Assembly (NCBI RefSeq): GCF_003917135.1
Contig: NZ_RPDI01000014.1
Span: forward strand, 21,076 to 85,075
From: Leucobacter chromiireducens
Lineage (GTDB): Bacteria; Actinomycetota; Actinomycetes; Actinomycetales; Microbacteriaceae
DNA length: 64,000 bases
Reading direction: 5' to 3'
Shown: positions 7,685 to 17,112 of the stretch, one piece after another
How the letters are laid out: each line of letters starts with the position of its first letter
How positions within the stretch are numbered: position 1 is the first letter of the stretch
Notes under the pieces: model-generated
The model's input: the letters and a program-made list of their open reading frames with translations, nothing else
Told to the model about the DNA's origin: nothing
Databases searched by the model: none
Program-made: the position numbers and the translations under genes

Positions 7685-8689
7685 CTACGGGAGTTCGACG
7701 ACCTGCGCGCCGTAGACGAGGCCGGCACCGAAGCCGATCGTCAGGGCGAGGCCGCCGGACAGCTCTGGGTGCTCCTCGAGCAGCGCGTGCATCGCGAGCG
7801 GGATCGAGGCCGCTGAGGTGTTGCCCTGCATCTCGATGTCGCGTGCGACAACGACGCTCTCGGGCAGCTTCAGCTGCTTCGCGAACTCGTCGACGATGCG
7901 TGCGTTCGCCTGGTGCGGGATGAACGCGGCGAGGTCCTTCGCCTCGATGCCGGACTCCTCGAGGGTCTGGCGCGCCACCTTCGCCATCTCCCACACGGCC
8001 CACCGGAACACGGTCTGGCCGTCCTGGCGAAGCGTCGGCCAGGCCACCTCGGTGGGGTTGTTGCGGTACTCCTCGAACGTGGAGGTCATGCGGATCGTGT
8101 CCCACTTCTCGCCGTCAGAGCCCCACACGGTGGGTCCGATGGCGGCGTGGTCGCTCGCCCCCACCACGACGGCGCCGGCGCCGTCGGCGAGGAGGAACGA
8201 GATGCTGCGATCCGTCGGGTCGACGAGATCCGAGAGCTTCTCGGCGCCGATCACGAGCACGTTGGTGCAGACGCCGGAGCGCACGAGCGCGTCGGCCTGC
8301 GCCACACCGTAGACGTAGCCGGCGCACGCGGCCGAGATGTCGAACGCCGCAGCGGGCGTGAGGCCGAGGCGGTGCGCTGCGAGCGAGGCCATCGACGGGG
8401 TGACCGCAACGTTCGAGATCGTGGAGATGATCACGCCGTCGATCGCCGCGCGGTCAAGCCCGGAGCGCGTGATCGCTTCCTCGCCTGCGGCGACCGCGAG
8501 GTCAACCGCCGAGAGCTCGGCGCTCGCGCGGCGGCGCTGGATGATGCCGGTGCGCTGGCGAATCCACTCGTCGGAGGAGTCGATCGGGCCGACGAGGTCG
8601 TCGTTCGGCACGTCGAGGTCGCCGCGCGCGGCGCCGATGGAGAGGATCCGCGAGTGCGTCGGCCCGGTGGGCTGCACGAGAGGAGACAT
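7685..8689 (-). CDS. fabH: Beta-ketoacyl-ACP synthase III (FabH)
   Basis: This 334-residue enzyme condenses an acyl-CoA starter with malonyl-ACP to begin fatty acid synthesis; in Gram-positives it usually accepts branched starters. Catalytic residues are Cys122 (ISAACAGYVYG), His259 (FIPHQANAR) and Asn290 (MQGNTSAASIP). The frame is open further upstream, but the ATG at 8689 follows GAAGGACGCC and fits homologue length. It is 17 bp after fabD and 82 bp before acpP. Confidence 0.96.
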   Translation of the reverse strand: MSPLVQPTGPTHSRILSIGAARGDLDVPNDDLVGPIDSSDEWIRQRTGIIQRRRASAELSAVDLAVAAGEEAITRSGLDRAAIDGVIISTISNVAVTPSMASLAAHRLGLTPAAAFDISAACAGYVYGVAQADALVRSGVCTNVLVIGAEKLSDLVDPTDRSISFLLADGAGAVVVGASDHAAIGPTVWGSDGEKWDTIRMTSTFEEYRNNPTEVAWPTLRQDGQTVFRWAVWEMAKVARQTLEESGIEAKDLAAFIPHQANARIVDEFAKQLKLPESVVVARDIEMQGNTSAASIPLAMHALLEEHPELSGGLALTIGFGAGLVYGAQVVELP

Positions 8690-8706
8690 AGTGTGGCGTC
8701 CTTCGG

Positions 8707-9624
8707 TCAGGCGGCGTCGGCGATCATGGCGACCGCCGCGTCGAGGTCGGCAGGAGACTTGATGGCGACCGCTGGCACGCCCTTGAGTGCGCGCTTCGCG
8801 ATGCCGGTGAGTGCTCCAGCTGGTGTGAGCTCGATGAGGCCGGTGATCCCGGCCTCCTGGAAGTCTGCCATGCACGCGTCCCAGCGCACCGGCTGCGCGA
8901 TCTGCGAGACGAGCAGCTCGACGTAGCGCGTGCCGCTCGTGACGCGCGAGCCGTCGGCGTTCGTCCAGAGCGTGCGGCTCGGATCGTGCGCGGTGACGTT
9001 CGCCGCGGCGTCGCGCAGCGCGGGGATCGCGCTCGCCATGTACTCGGTGTGGAACGCACCGGCCACCTGAAGCGCGATCACGCGTGCGCCGCGCGGTGCA
9101 TCCTCCGCGAGCGCCGCGAGCGCTGCGCGGGATCCGGCGGCGACGATCTGGCCGCCGCCGTTGCGGTTCGCCGGCGTGAGTCCGTGCTCGGCGATCTTCG
9201 CGAGCACGTCGTCCTCGACGCCCCCGACCACGGCGGCCATGCCGGTCTCCTCGCGGGCTGCCGCCTCGGCCATCGCGCGGCCGCGCACGCCGACGAGCTC
9301 GAGCGCGTCGGCGGCATCGAGCACGCCGGCGGCGGTTGCTGCAGCGAACTCGCCGACCGAGTGGCCGGCGACACCCACGCCGCTGAGGTCGGTGCGCGCC
9401 GTGAGTTCACGCCAGGCGAGGATGCTCGCCGCGACGATGAGCGGCTGCGCGATCGCAGTATCGCGAATCGTGTCGGCGTCGCTCTGCGTGCCGTGCTCGA
9501 TGAGGGAGACACCGGCGCGCTCGGACGCTTCGGCGAGGAACTCGCTGGCGCCCGGCAGCTCGAGCCACTCGCTCAGGAAACCTGGGGTCTGGGAGCCCTG
9601 TCCAGGGCAGGCGATGACAATCAC
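8707..9624 (-). CDS. fabD: Malonyl-CoA:ACP transacylase (FabD)
   Basis: This 305-residue acyltransferase loads malonyl groups onto ACP. The opening CPGQGSQTPGFLSEW and the active-site GHSVGEFAA (Ser89) are diagnostic, and the catalytic His lies in VAGAFHTEYM. The start is GTG at 9624 with a weak ribosome site. It heads the fab cluster, 128 bp downstream of fasR; that gap carries a palindromic element suited to regulation. Confidence 0.95.
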   Translation of the reverse strand: MIVIACPGQGSQTPGFLSEWLELPGASEFLAEASERAGVSLIEHGTQSDADTIRDTAIAQPLIVAASILAWRELTARTDLSGVGVAGHSVGEFAAATAAGVLDAADALELVGVRGRAMAEAAAREETGMAAVVGGVEDDVLAKIAEHGLTPANRNGGGQIVAAGSRAALAALAEDAPRGARVIALQVAGAFHTEYMASAIPALRDAAANVTAHDPSRTLWTNADGSRVTSGTRYVELLVSQIAQPVRWDACMADFQEAGITGLIELTPAGALTGIAKRALKGVPAVAIKSPADLDAAVAMIADAA

Positions 9625-9679
9625 GTGTTCCAGTTTCTCAGATCAGGGGCGCGCAGCCTGCATATTCCCCACCATAAAT

Positions 9680-9713
9680 CCAAAAGATCGTTGTATGGAT
9701 CGCGTATTTTTGG
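9680..9713. promoter_or_regulatory. Inverted repeat in the fasR-fabD gap
   Basis: CCAAAA at 9680-9685 and TTTTGG at 9708-9713 form inverted arms 22 bases apart in an AT-rich patch unlike the surrounding DNA. GATCGTTGTATGGATC lies between them. Such a site fits the fabD promoter and possible FasR binding, but no FasR consensus was matched. Confidence 0.35.
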
Positions 9714-9752
9714 CAGATTCCGGCGCGCCTGCGGGGGAGAAACGCCCGGTCG

Positions 9753-10952
9753 CTACTTCGTCGCGTTCGGCCTGCGGCCGTGCTGCGCGATCGATCCGGC
9801 GATCAGCGCGGACTGCAGAATCAGTGCCTCGCGCGCGCCGGTCGCGTTCCACCCGATCACGTCCGACACCTTCTTGAGCCGGTACCGCACCGTGTTCGGG
9901 TGCACGAAGAGCTCGCGCGCGGTCGCCTCGAGCGAGCGACCGTTGTCGAGGTAGCACCAGAGCGTCTCGAGGAGCTCGCCGGAGTGCGCAGCGAGCGGTT
10001 CGTAGATCTGCTCGATGAGTGTGCGCCGCGCGAGCCCATCGCCAGCGAGCGCCCGCTCCGGGAGGAGGTCGTCGGCGAGGACCGGGCGCGGCGCTTTCCG
10101 CCACGAGCGTGCGACGGCGACCCCGGCGAGGGCCGCCCGCGCGCTGCGCGAGGCGTCGACGAGGTTCGCGACGGTGGGGCCGAGCACGAGCGGGCCGTCC
10201 GAGAAGCCGTCGGCCAGGCGCGCGGCGATCTCGATGAAGGGGAGTGGATCGGCGCCCTGCGACGCCGACGAGGGGTCCGACTGTGCGGGATCCACGCGGC
10301 CGAGCACGAGCACGAGTCGCGTGCCCTGCAGGCCGATGAGCACGTCCGCGCCGGCGTGTCGCGCCGAGCGGCGCAGCTGGTCGACGTCCACGCTGCGTTC
10401 GGCTGAGCCAACGAGCACTGCGGCCTCGCCCTCACCGTGCCAGCCGAGTGCCGCGATCCGGCTCGGCAGCTCGTCGTCGCTCTCACCCGTGAGGATCGAG
10501 TCGACGACGAGGGCCTCCAGTCGCGCGTCCCACAGGCCGCGCGCCTCGGCGGCTCGCGCGTACACGTCGGCCGCCGCGAACGCGACGTCGCGCGAGTAGT
10601 GCATGATCGCCTCGCGGAGCGCCTCGCTCCGCGGGCCGACGCGCTCTTCGACAACGGTCACCACGACGCGGATGAGCTGCAGCGTTTCCTGCAGGCTGAT
10701 CGAGCGCAGCAGTTCGCGCGGTGCCGCGCTGAACACGTCGGAGGCGATCCAGGGGGTCGAGCTCGGGTCCTCGTACCACTGAATGAACGAGGTGATGCCA
10801 GTCTGCGCGACGAGTCCCACCGCCGAGCGGCGGCTCGGCGGCATGCTGCCGTACCAGGGCAGCGTCTCGTCGAGGCGCGCCAGGGTCAGCGTGGACAGCT
10901 CACCGGTGATGGTGCGCAGCCACGCCAACTCCTGCTCTTTCGCGCGGTCCAT
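9753..10952 (-). CDS. fasR: PucR-type regulator of fatty acid synthesis (FasR-like)
   Basis: This 399-residue regulator ends with the PucR-type HTH: LLETLWCYLDNGRSLEATA then LFVHPNTVRYRLKKV (about 335-370). The N-terminal half is a long helical or GGDEF-like sensory region typical of the family. In Streptomyces a PucR-type FasR sits immediately before fabD and activates the fabD-fabH-acpP-fabF operon; the gene order is identical here. It begins 28 bp after aceE, so pyruvate dehydrogenase and fatty acid synthesis may be co-transcribed, linking acetyl-CoA supply to its use. Confidence 0.87.
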   Translation of the reverse strand: MDRAKEQELAWLRTITGELSTLTLARLDETLPWYGSMPPSRRSAVGLVAQTGITSFIQWYEDPSSTPWIASDVFSAAPRELLRSISLQETLQLIRVVVTVVEERVGPRSEALREAIMHYSRDVAFAAADVYARAAEARGLWDARLEALVVDSILTGESDDELPSRIAALGWHGEGEAAVLVGSAERSVDVDQLRRSARHAGADVLIGLQGTRLVLVLGRVDPAQSDPSSASQGADPLPFIEIAARLADGFSDGPLVLGPTVANLVDASRSARAALAGVAVARSWRKAPRPVLADDLLPERALAGDGLARRTLIEQIYEPLAAHSGELLETLWCYLDNGRSLEATARELFVHPNTVRYRLKKVSDVIGWNATGAREALILQSALIAGSIAQHGRRPNATK

Positions 10953-10980
10953 CAGCGACCGACCCCCTGCGCCATCCGTC

Positions 10981-13707
10981 CTACGCGTCCCCGCCTGCGC
11001 CGCCGGTGGTGCCGGCGTTCACATCGTTCAGGCGGTACTGCTCGGCCGCGCGCGCGGGGATGGTCGCGTCGATCTTCCCCTGCGCAGCGAGGCGCTGCAG
11101 CACCTTGACGACGACCGACTCGCGGTCGATGCCGAAGTAGCGGCGGGCGGCCGCGCGGGTGTCCGAGAAGCCGAAGCCGTCGGCGCCGAGCACGGAGTAG
11201 TCGCCTGGCACGTACGGACGGATCTGCTCGGGCACCTGGGTGGCCCAGTCGCTGACCGCGACCACGGGACCCTCGGCGCCGGCGAGCCTCTCCGTGAGGT
11301 ACGGCGTGCGCGGCGTCGCGGTGAGATCGCGCAGCGCGTCACGCTCCGCGGCTGCGCCGTCGCGCTGCAGCTCGTTCCAGCTGGTCACGCTCCACACGTC
11401 GGCCGCGACGTCCCAGTCCTTCGCGAGCAGCTCGGCCGCCTCGCGCGCCCACGGCACGGCAACGCCGGAGGCGAGGATCTGCGCGCGGTGCGTGCCCGCG
11501 GTCGCCGCCTGCACGCGGTGAATGCCGCGCACGATGCCGTCCACATCGACGTCCGCCGGCTCGGCCGGGTGGATCATCGGCTCGTTGTAGACCGTCAGGT
11601 AGTAGATCACATTGGGATCCGGGTGCGTGCCGCCGTACATGCGCTCGATGCCCGCGCGCATGATGTGGCCGATCTCGTAGCCGTATGCCGGGTCGTACGC
11701 CACGACGGCCGGGTTCGTCGACGCGAGCGCGAGCGAGTGCCCGTCAGCGTGCTGGAGCCCCTCGCCGGTCAGCGTGGTGCGACCGGCGGTCGCGCCGATC
11801 AGGAAGCCGCGCGCCATCTGGTCGCCGGCAGCCCACAGGGCGTCGCCCGTGCGCTGGAAGCCGAACATCGAGTAGAAGATGTAGACCGGGATGAGCGGCT
11901 CGCCGTGCGTCGAGTAGGAGGTGCCAACGGCGGTGAACGCCGCGGAGGCGCCAGCCTCGTTGATCCCGACGTGGATGAGCACGCCCTCGGGGCTCTCCTT
12001 GTATGCGAGCAGCAGATCGCGGTCGACCGAAACGTAGTTCTGACCGTGCGGGTTGTAGATCTTCTTCGTGGGGAAGAAGGAGTCCATGCCGAAGGTGCGA
12101 GCCTCGTCGGGGATGATCGGCACGATGCGCTTGCCGAACTCGCCGTCGCGCATGAGATCCTTCAGCAGGCGCACGAATACCATCGTGGTCGCGGCCTCCT
12201 GGGTGCCCGAACCCTTCGCGGCGATCGCGTACGACTTGTCTGCGGGAACCGCGAGGTCGACGTGGGTCGAACGGCGCTCGGGCAGGTAGCCGCCGAGCGA
12301 GCGCCGGCGCTCGTGGATGTACTCGATCGCCTCGTCCTGCGCGCCCGGGTGGTAGTACGGCGGGCGGTACGGATCCGCCTCGAGCTGCGCGTCGGTGATC
12401 GGGATGTGCATGGTGTCGCGGAACATCTTCAGATCTTCCAGCGTCATCTTCTTCATCTGGTGGGTCGCGTTGCGGCCCTCGAAGTGCGGGCCGAGACCGT
12501 AGCCCTTGATCGTCTTCGCGATGATGACGGTCGGGCGTCCCTTGTGCTCCATCGCGGCCTGGTAGGCGGCGTACACCTTCCGGTAGTCGTGGCCGCCGCG
12601 GCGGAGGCCCCAGACCTGCTCGTCGGAGTAGTTCTCGACGAGGCGCAGCGTGCGCTCATCGCGGCCGAAGAAATGATCGCGCACGAACGCGCCGTTCTCC
12701 GCCTTGTACGTCTGGAAGTCGCCGTCGGGCGTCGTGTTCATGAGGTTGAGCAGCGCGCCATCGGCGTCGCGGTTCAGCAGGTCGTCCCACTCGCGGCCCC
12801 AGATGACCTTGATGACGTTCCAGCCGGCGCCGCGGAAGTAGCTCTCGAGCTCCTGGATGATCTTGCCGTTGCCGCGAACGGGGCCGTCGAGCCGCTGCAG
12901 GTTCGCGTTGATCACGAAGGTGAGGTTGTCGAGCCCCTCGTTGGCCGCGACCTGCAGCTGTCCACGGCTCTCGACCTCGTCCATCTCGCCGTCGCCGAGG
13001 AAGGCCCAGACGTGCTGATCCGACGCGTCCTTGATGCCGCGGTTCGTGAGGTACTTGTTGAGCTGCGCCTGGTAGATCGCGTTGATCGGGCCGAGGCCCA
13101 TCGACACGGTGGGGAACTGCCAGAAGTCGGGGGCGAGGCGCGGGTGCGGGTACGACGGGAGCCCGCCACCGGCGTGCGACTTCTCCTGGCGGAAGCCGTC
13201 GAGCTGGTCGGCGGAGAGCCGGCCCTCGAGGAAGGCGCGCGCGTACATGCCGGGGGAGGCGTGCCCCTGCACGAAGATCTGGTCGCCGCCGCCCGGGTGA
13301 TCCTGGCCGCGGAAGAAGTGGTTGAAGCCCACCTCGTAGAGCGAAGCCGCCGAGGCGTACGTCGAGATGTGGCCGCCGACTCCGATGCCGGGGGCCTGCG
13401 CGCGGTGCACCGTCATCGCGGCGTTCCACCGGATCCAGGAGCGGTAGCGGCGCTCCAGCTCCTCGTTGCCGGGGAAGTCGGGCTCGTCCTCAGACGCGAT
13501 CGTGTTGACGTAGTCCGTCGTCGGCACCTGCGGCACGTTCAAGTGGAGCTGACGCGAGCGATCCAGCAGGCTCGTCATGATCTCGCGGCCGCGGCCGGCG
13601 CCGCGCTCTTCCACCACCGCGTCGAGAGAGTCGCGCCACTCGGCGGTCTCCTGGGGATCCAGGTCGTCGCTGTCGGGTGCGTACGGATCCTGCGTGTTCA
13701 CAGCCAA
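10981..13707 (-). CDS. aceE: Pyruvate dehydrogenase E1 component, homodimeric type (AceE)
   Basis: This 908-residue thiamine-diphosphate enzyme decarboxylates pyruvate and acetylates the lipoyl domain of the E2 protein. The ThDP/Mg motif begins [13 protein letters not shown] and continues to the conserved [13 protein letters not shown]. Other landmarks are [20 protein letters not shown] and [20 protein letters not shown]. The start is TTG at 13707 (TTG GCT GTG AAC) with GGAG 9 bases upstream. No E2 or E3 is adjacent; the shared acyltransferase and lpd are at 39.4-42.6 kb, as usual in actinobacteria. Confidence 0.96.
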   Translation of the reverse strand: MAVNTQDPYAPDSDDLDPQETAEWRDSLDAVVEERGAGRGREIMTSLLDRSRQLHLNVPQVPTTDYVNTIASEDEPDFPGNEELERRYRSWIRWNAAMTVHRAQAPGIGVGGHISTYASAASLYEVGFNHFFRGQDHPGGGDQIFVQGHASPGMYARAFLEGRLSADQLDGFRQEKSHAGGGLPSYPHPRLAPDFWQFPTVSMGLGPINAIYQAQLNKYLTNRGIKDASDQHVWAFLGDGEMDEVESRGQLQVAANEGLDNLTFVINANLQRLDGPVRGNGKIIQELESYFRGAGWNVIKVIWGREWDDLLNRDADGALLNLMNTTPDGDFQTYKAENGAFVRDHFFGRDERTLRLVENYSDEQVWGLRRGGHDYRKVYAAYQAAMEHKGRPTVIIAKTIKGYGLGPHFEGRNATHQMKKMTLEDLKMFRDTMHIPITDAQLEADPYRPPYYHPGAQDEAIEYIHERRRSLGGYLPERRSTHVDLAVPADKSYAIAAKGSGTQEAATTMVFVRLLKDLMRDGEFGKRIVPIIPDEARTFGMDSFFPTKKIYNPHGQNYVSVDRDLLLAYKESPEGVLIHVGINEAGASAAFTAVGTSYSTHGEPLIPVYIFYSMFGFQRTGDALWAAGDQMARGFLIGATAGRTTLTGEGLQHADGHSLALASTNPAVVAYDPAYGYEIGHIMRAGIERMYGGTHPDPNVIYYLTVYNEPMIHPAEPADVDVDGIVRGIHRVQAATAGTHRAQILASGVAVPWAREAAELLAKDWDVAADVWSVTSWNELQRDGAAAERDALRDLTATPRTPYLTERLAGAEGPVVAVSDWATQVPEQIRPYVPGDYSVLGADGFGFSDTRAAARRYFGIDRESVVVKVLQRLAAQGKIDATIPARAAEQYRLNDVNAGTTGGAGGDA

Positions 13708-14036
13708 GATTGTGCTCCATTCACCAGAGGCGTGCTGCGCGGTCGATGCGGCTTGGTGCGTCGGAACGCAGCACGAGAGGCGCCCGCGTGGTTCGCGGGT
13801 GTGCTCCCCACACTATCGAATATCCACGATGTGGAATGGTATGAGCGCCAGATCCGTGCACGCAACGGCCAAAAAATGGGCAAGTGTCGGGCGTTTCGCC
13901 CGCACGCCGCGCCCGGAAGTGCGGGGATTCGCAGGAAGTGCGGTGGGACACGCTGTTCACGCCGGGGTGCGCGTCGCTAGTGTTGGAGACCACGGACTGT
14001 TCAGCACGGTGCTTCGCGCCGAGAAAGGAGCACACT
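13708..14036. promoter_or_regulatory. Divergent promoter region between aceE and the peroxiredoxin gene
   Basis: This 329-bp gap has no ORF that looks coding. It holds a small palindrome TCCAC-GAT-GTGGA (13823-13835) within a locally AT-rich patch, with GATAGTGTGG on the aceE-facing strand as a possible -10. It probably carries promoters for both diverging genes. No further structure was seen. Confidence 0.4.
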
Positions 14037-14498
14037 ATGGTGCTCGAGGTCGGCGCGCAGGCGCCAGATTTCACCCTGTCGGATCAGCACGGCGAGGAGC
14101 TCACCCTCTCCGAGCTGGTGACCGAGGGCCCCGTCGCGCTCGTGTTCTTCCCGCTCGCGTTCTCCGGCATTTGCACGGGCGAGCTGTGCGAGCTGCGCGA
14201 CAACCTCGCGATCTTCGCGGACAGCAAGGTGCGCCTGCTCGGGATCTCGGTGGACTCGGTGTGGGCGCTCAAGGCGTGGGCCGAGCAGGAGGGCTACGAG
14301 TTCTCCATCCTCTCCGACTTCTGGCCGCACGGTCAGGTCGCGAAGGAGTACGGCGTGTTCGTCGAGGAGGCGGGCATCGCCACGCGCGCGACCCTCGTGA
14401 TCGGCGAGGACCGCCGCGTGCTCGCGTCCTTCGAGACCGCGCCGGGCGAGGCCCGCGATTTCGGCTCCTACCGGGAGGCGCTCGCGGCGATCGCCTAA
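14037..14498 (+). CDS. AhpE-type peroxiredoxin
   Basis: This 153-residue thiol peroxidase reduces hydroperoxides. The peroxidatic Cys46 is in PLAFSGICTGEL, matching the AhpE subgroup, and the fold opens with VGAQAPDFTLSDQHG. A second Cys51 lies in CELRD, only five residues on, where AhpE usually lacks one. The ATG at 14037 follows GAAAGGAG; the frame is open upstream but carries no similar signal. It diverges from aceE and is followed after 50 bp by tRNA-Val. Confidence 0.92.
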   Translation: MVLEVGAQAPDFTLSDQHGEELTLSELVTEGPVALVFFPLAFSGICTGELCELRDNLAIFADSKVRLLGISVDSVWALKAWAEQEGYEFSILSDFWPHGQVAKEYGVFVEEAGIATRATLVIGEDRRVLASFETAPGEARDFGSYREALAAIA

Positions 14499-14548
14499 TT
14501 CGCGTTCGCGGATCGGTTTCCCATACACTTGGGAAGTCCGATTCGCTC

Positions 14549-14621
14549 GGGCCTGTAGCTCAGCTGGTAGAGCGCCACGTTTACACCGTGGATGTCGTCG
14601 GTTCGATCCCGGCCGGGCCCA
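14549..14621 (+). tRNA. tRNA-Val (anticodon UAC)
   Basis: A complete cloverleaf: acceptor GGGCCTG/CGGGCCC, D-stem GCTC/GAGC, anticodon stem CCACG/CGTGG around TTTACAC, T-arm GTCGG-TTCGATC-CCGGC and discriminator A at 14621. ACC follows but no full CCA is encoded. A T-run (14625-14629) just downstream can act in termination. The DNA beyond it is a decayed, non-core stretch. Confidence 0.95.
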
Positions 14622-15479
14622 CCGTTTTTCTCACAGTTCGTTGGTGTGCGCCTCGCCGAGTCGCGTTCCGCCGCGCGGCGGCCGCACCGGGCGAAAGACG
14701 CAGGGTGAGCCAGAGCGTCGTCATCAGGAGCAGTTAGCCCACGTTCAGCGACTGCACGCCCGATTGGAGGGTGCGGCCAGGATTAGCCCACTCAAGAGTG
14801 TGAGGAGCGTCGCGAGCAGCGGTGTTCTAGGGGCACTTGAGAGCGTGCGAGCGGGAGTTCGACGATGCCCTCGGTGTAGCCTGGGCCCCGCCACCGCAGC
14901 ATGATCCAGCGCTGCGCACAGTGCCATGTGGCGACGAGTCACACCTGCGGCGTGGGTCGCAGCGCTGCGGCCTGATCAAGGAGTGACGGCGCGCGGCGGC
15001 GTGGTGTCCGACCCAGATGGAGAGGCGCGAACGCTGCCGTGGTGGGGCGGGCGAGTGCGGGGTCTGAATGAGCCGGTCTGCCTGTATGGGCTCCAGTAGT
15101 CGCACGGCGCGCGCTGGATGCGCCAGGGGAGGGGGTCGACCGGCGCGAGTGCGATATCACTCGCGTGCGTGCCTAGCAGCGGAGGTGCTGTGCGCACGGG
15201 CCACGCGAGGATGAGCCTCGCCCAGCGCTGGAGCTCGGCAGTGAGCGCACCGAACACCCTGCCTCGACTCAGGACGTTGAGGTGCATCCCTCCAACCACG
15301 GTTCCGAAAATGAGCAGATGGCACCAGCAAAGCGGCCGTCCCGGTGCAGCGTCGATCCGTTACGGCCACGACCCCGTGCCGCGCGATCCCGAACACAAGT
15401 GCTGAGAGGCAGGTTCCCGCGGCGTGCTCCGCGTGTGGAGCAGTGTGGGTTTTAAGCGTGGTCAGCCCCGGCGCAACGC

Positions 15480-15846
15480 CAGTATTACCCCTGTCGCCGC
15501 CGCGCCCCACCGAAGTAGGCGGGCAGCTCGACGTTCTGTAACGCGGTGAGTGACGGGACGAGGTGCAGCTCCTGAAAGATGAGCGCGATGCGGGCCTATC
15601 GTAGCGCGGTGAGTGTGCGCTCGGTCGCGCGCAGCACGCCGATGCAGTTGAGCGCGATACGGCCCGATTGCGTGCGGAGCCGTCCGGCCGCGCGGAGCAA
15701 CGCGGTCGGCATCCCTGAGCCTGGCGGCCCCGTCACCGCAATCCACTCGCCCTGATCGACGGAGAGCGACACGTCGTGCAGCACCGGGGTTGTCCCGCCC
15801 GAGGACGGGTACGCGAAGGAGACCTCGGTGAGCGCGAGGGTCGACT
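15480..15846 (-). pseudogene. ABC transporter ATP-binding protein, broken (MacB/LolD-like)
   Basis: The minus-strand frame reads LALTEVSFAYPSSGG, then VLHDVSLSVDQGEWIAVTG, a Walker A that has become GPPGSGMPTALLR (the Lys is gone), then a TAG stop in place of an Arg-like codon, and then IALIFQELHLVPSLTALQN in the same frame, which is the Q-loop region. No ABC signature or Walker B follows, and no start codon precedes. It is therefore a truncated pseudogene with three kinds of damage. Confidence 0.8.
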
Positions 15847-15850
15847 GCGG

Positions 15851-16253
15851 TCACGGCCGGGTGTCCGGACCTCTGACTGGCGCGTCGGCAGGACCATGGG
15901 CCGGATCTCCGCACTGGCCCGGCCTCGCGTCGTGTCTCAAGCGGTGCACCGACACCAGAATGATCGGGCCGCCCGCCCAGTACGCCGCGACGACGGCGAG
16001 CCCGAGGAAGTCGAGGAAGAAGCTCAGCATCGTGACCACGATGCCCACCCTGGTGAAGAGCCACCACCACGCCCAGGCGATGCGCACCCGCGACGAGGGT
16101 GAGTGTCTCGAAACTCGCGTCCTGACCGGCCTCAACGCGCTGGACCGTGCGCACCCCGATCCCGGCCTCCGCGGCCAGTCGTTCCTACGTCCATCCGCTG
16201 GCCTGTCGGTAGCGCGCCACCGGCTTTCTCGTCACGTCGTCGTCTTCCCGCAT
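15851..16253 (-). pseudogene. XRE-family regulator with C-terminal membrane segments, broken
   Basis: From the ATG at 16253 the frame reads RKPVARYRQASGWT, then a TAG at 16187-16185 where Gln is normal in this HTH, then ERLAAEAGIGVRTVQRVEAG. After LVAGA the reading moves to another frame (about 16085), where IAWAWWWLFTRVGIVVTML and FLGLAVVAAYWAGGPIILV give two hydrophobic segments. One nonsense mutation plus one frameshift mark it as a pseudogene. It would have regulated the ABC exporter remnant downstream. Confidence 0.75.
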
Positions 16254-16436
16254 ATCGAGCATCGTTTCGACGGCGCGGGCGAATCGCCACGCCAGCAGCA
16301 CGCCAGCGACGCGCCGGTTGCCGCCATCCTCCCGCTATCTGCCCGCCCGGCGGAGCCGATCGCGGGGAATCGGGGCCTCGCGCGAGCAGGATGAGTGCGG
16401 CGGCGCGTGCCCCGGTGGTTGGTAGTGGGGTGGTCG

Positions 16437-17027
16437 CTAGGCTCCCGCAAGCACCTCCGCCGCCTCCGCGAGCGCCTCGGCCTGCGCGACGATCTCGGCG
16501 CGACGGTCCGCAGCGCTCGCGGCCGGGCTGATCATCTCCGCGACGCGCCCGAACACCCACCACCCGGCGCATAGCGTGACGATGCTGAGGAGGAGGCCGG
16601 GCGCGGCGGCTCGCGTGATCGCAGGGGAGGCGGCGGCGAGCGCGCCGGCCTGCGCCGCGCAGCGCGCCGCTCGCGCGTCCGCGTCGGCGGTGTCGTCGAG
16701 TTCGAGGTTCTCCCACGCGAGCAGCCGGGCGAGCTCGGGGTGCGCGGCGAATCGGTCGAAGAGAGCCCCAGCATAGGCACCGATTCCCGCGGACCCGGAG
16801 CCGGGCTCGGGCGAGCCTGCCGCGCCGAGGAGGTCGCCCAGGCGGTCGGCGAGCACCGCGTCGAAGAGCCCGCGCTTGTTGCCGAAGTACTGGTAGACGC
16901 GCTCCTTGTTGACGCCGGCATCGGCGCCGATCCCGTCCATGCGCGCGCCGGAGAAGCCGTGCCGCGCGAACTGCCGCGCGCCCGCGTCGAGGAGTGCCTG
17001 CCGAGTCGCCGCTGTGTCCCACGCCAT
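16437..17027 (-). CDS. TetR-family transcriptional repressor
   Basis: This 196-residue protein has the TetR HTH at residues 8-52 (RQALLDAGARQFARHGFSG ... GVNKERVYQYFGNKRGLFDAV) and a variable C-terminal ligand domain. A TAGGCT -10 (complement of 17034-17039) lies six bases before the ATG, so the transcript is probably leaderless. Two similar 18-bp operator-like sites lie in the gap to the divergent membrane-protein gene, one at its own -35 region, which suggests autoregulation and control of the divergent pair. Confidence 0.9.
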   Translation of the reverse strand: MAWDTAATRQALLDAGARQFARHGFSGARMDGIGADAGVNKERVYQYFGNKRGLFDAVLADRLGDLLGAAGSPEPGSGSAGIGAYAGALFDRFAAHPELARLLAWENLELDDTADADARAARCAAQAGALAAASPAITRAAAPGLLLSIVTLCAGWWVFGRVAEMISPAASAADRRAEIVAQAEALAEAAEVLAGA

Positions 17028-17046
17028 GCCGATAGCCTACCTCATC

Positions 17047-17110
17047 TCCAAATGAACGTTTGCAAAACCATCCACGCCGACATACACTCATTTCCAAACA
17101 ATCGTTTGGA
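17047..17110. promoter_or_regulatory. Two-site TetR operator over a sigma-A promoter
   Basis: Site 1 (17047-17064) reads TCCAAATGAACGTTTGCA and site 2 (17093-17110) reads TCCAAACAATCGTTTGGA, the latter a perfect 7-bp inverted repeat with a 4-bp spacer. Between them lies a promoter for the plus-strand gene: TTGCAA (17060-17065), 17-bp spacer, TACACT (17083-17088). Site 1 covers the -35 element and site 2 covers the predicted start point, a classic repressor layout. Confidence 0.75.
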
Positions 17111-17112
17111 GA

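Larger units (their letters stand above)
14624..16436. other. Decayed region beside tRNA-Val with gene remnants only
   Basis: In 1.8 kb no intact gene can be supported. The minus strand carries, in operon order, a broken XRE regulator (15851-16253), a broken ABC ATPase (15480-15846) and a possible permease start at 14724 reading MTTLWLTLRLSPGAAAARR before similarity stops near the tRNA. The middle part (14745-15480) shows only short ORFs without recognisable motifs. The layout resembles a lost MacB-type exporter operon, or an old insertion at the tRNA. Confidence 0.6.

Noticed and set aside
10783..13980. A 1065-residue plus-strand frame opposite aceE
   Set aside because: It is the antisense shadow of aceE in high-GC DNA; composition is Arg/Val/Ala-rich and it has no domain or ribosome site.
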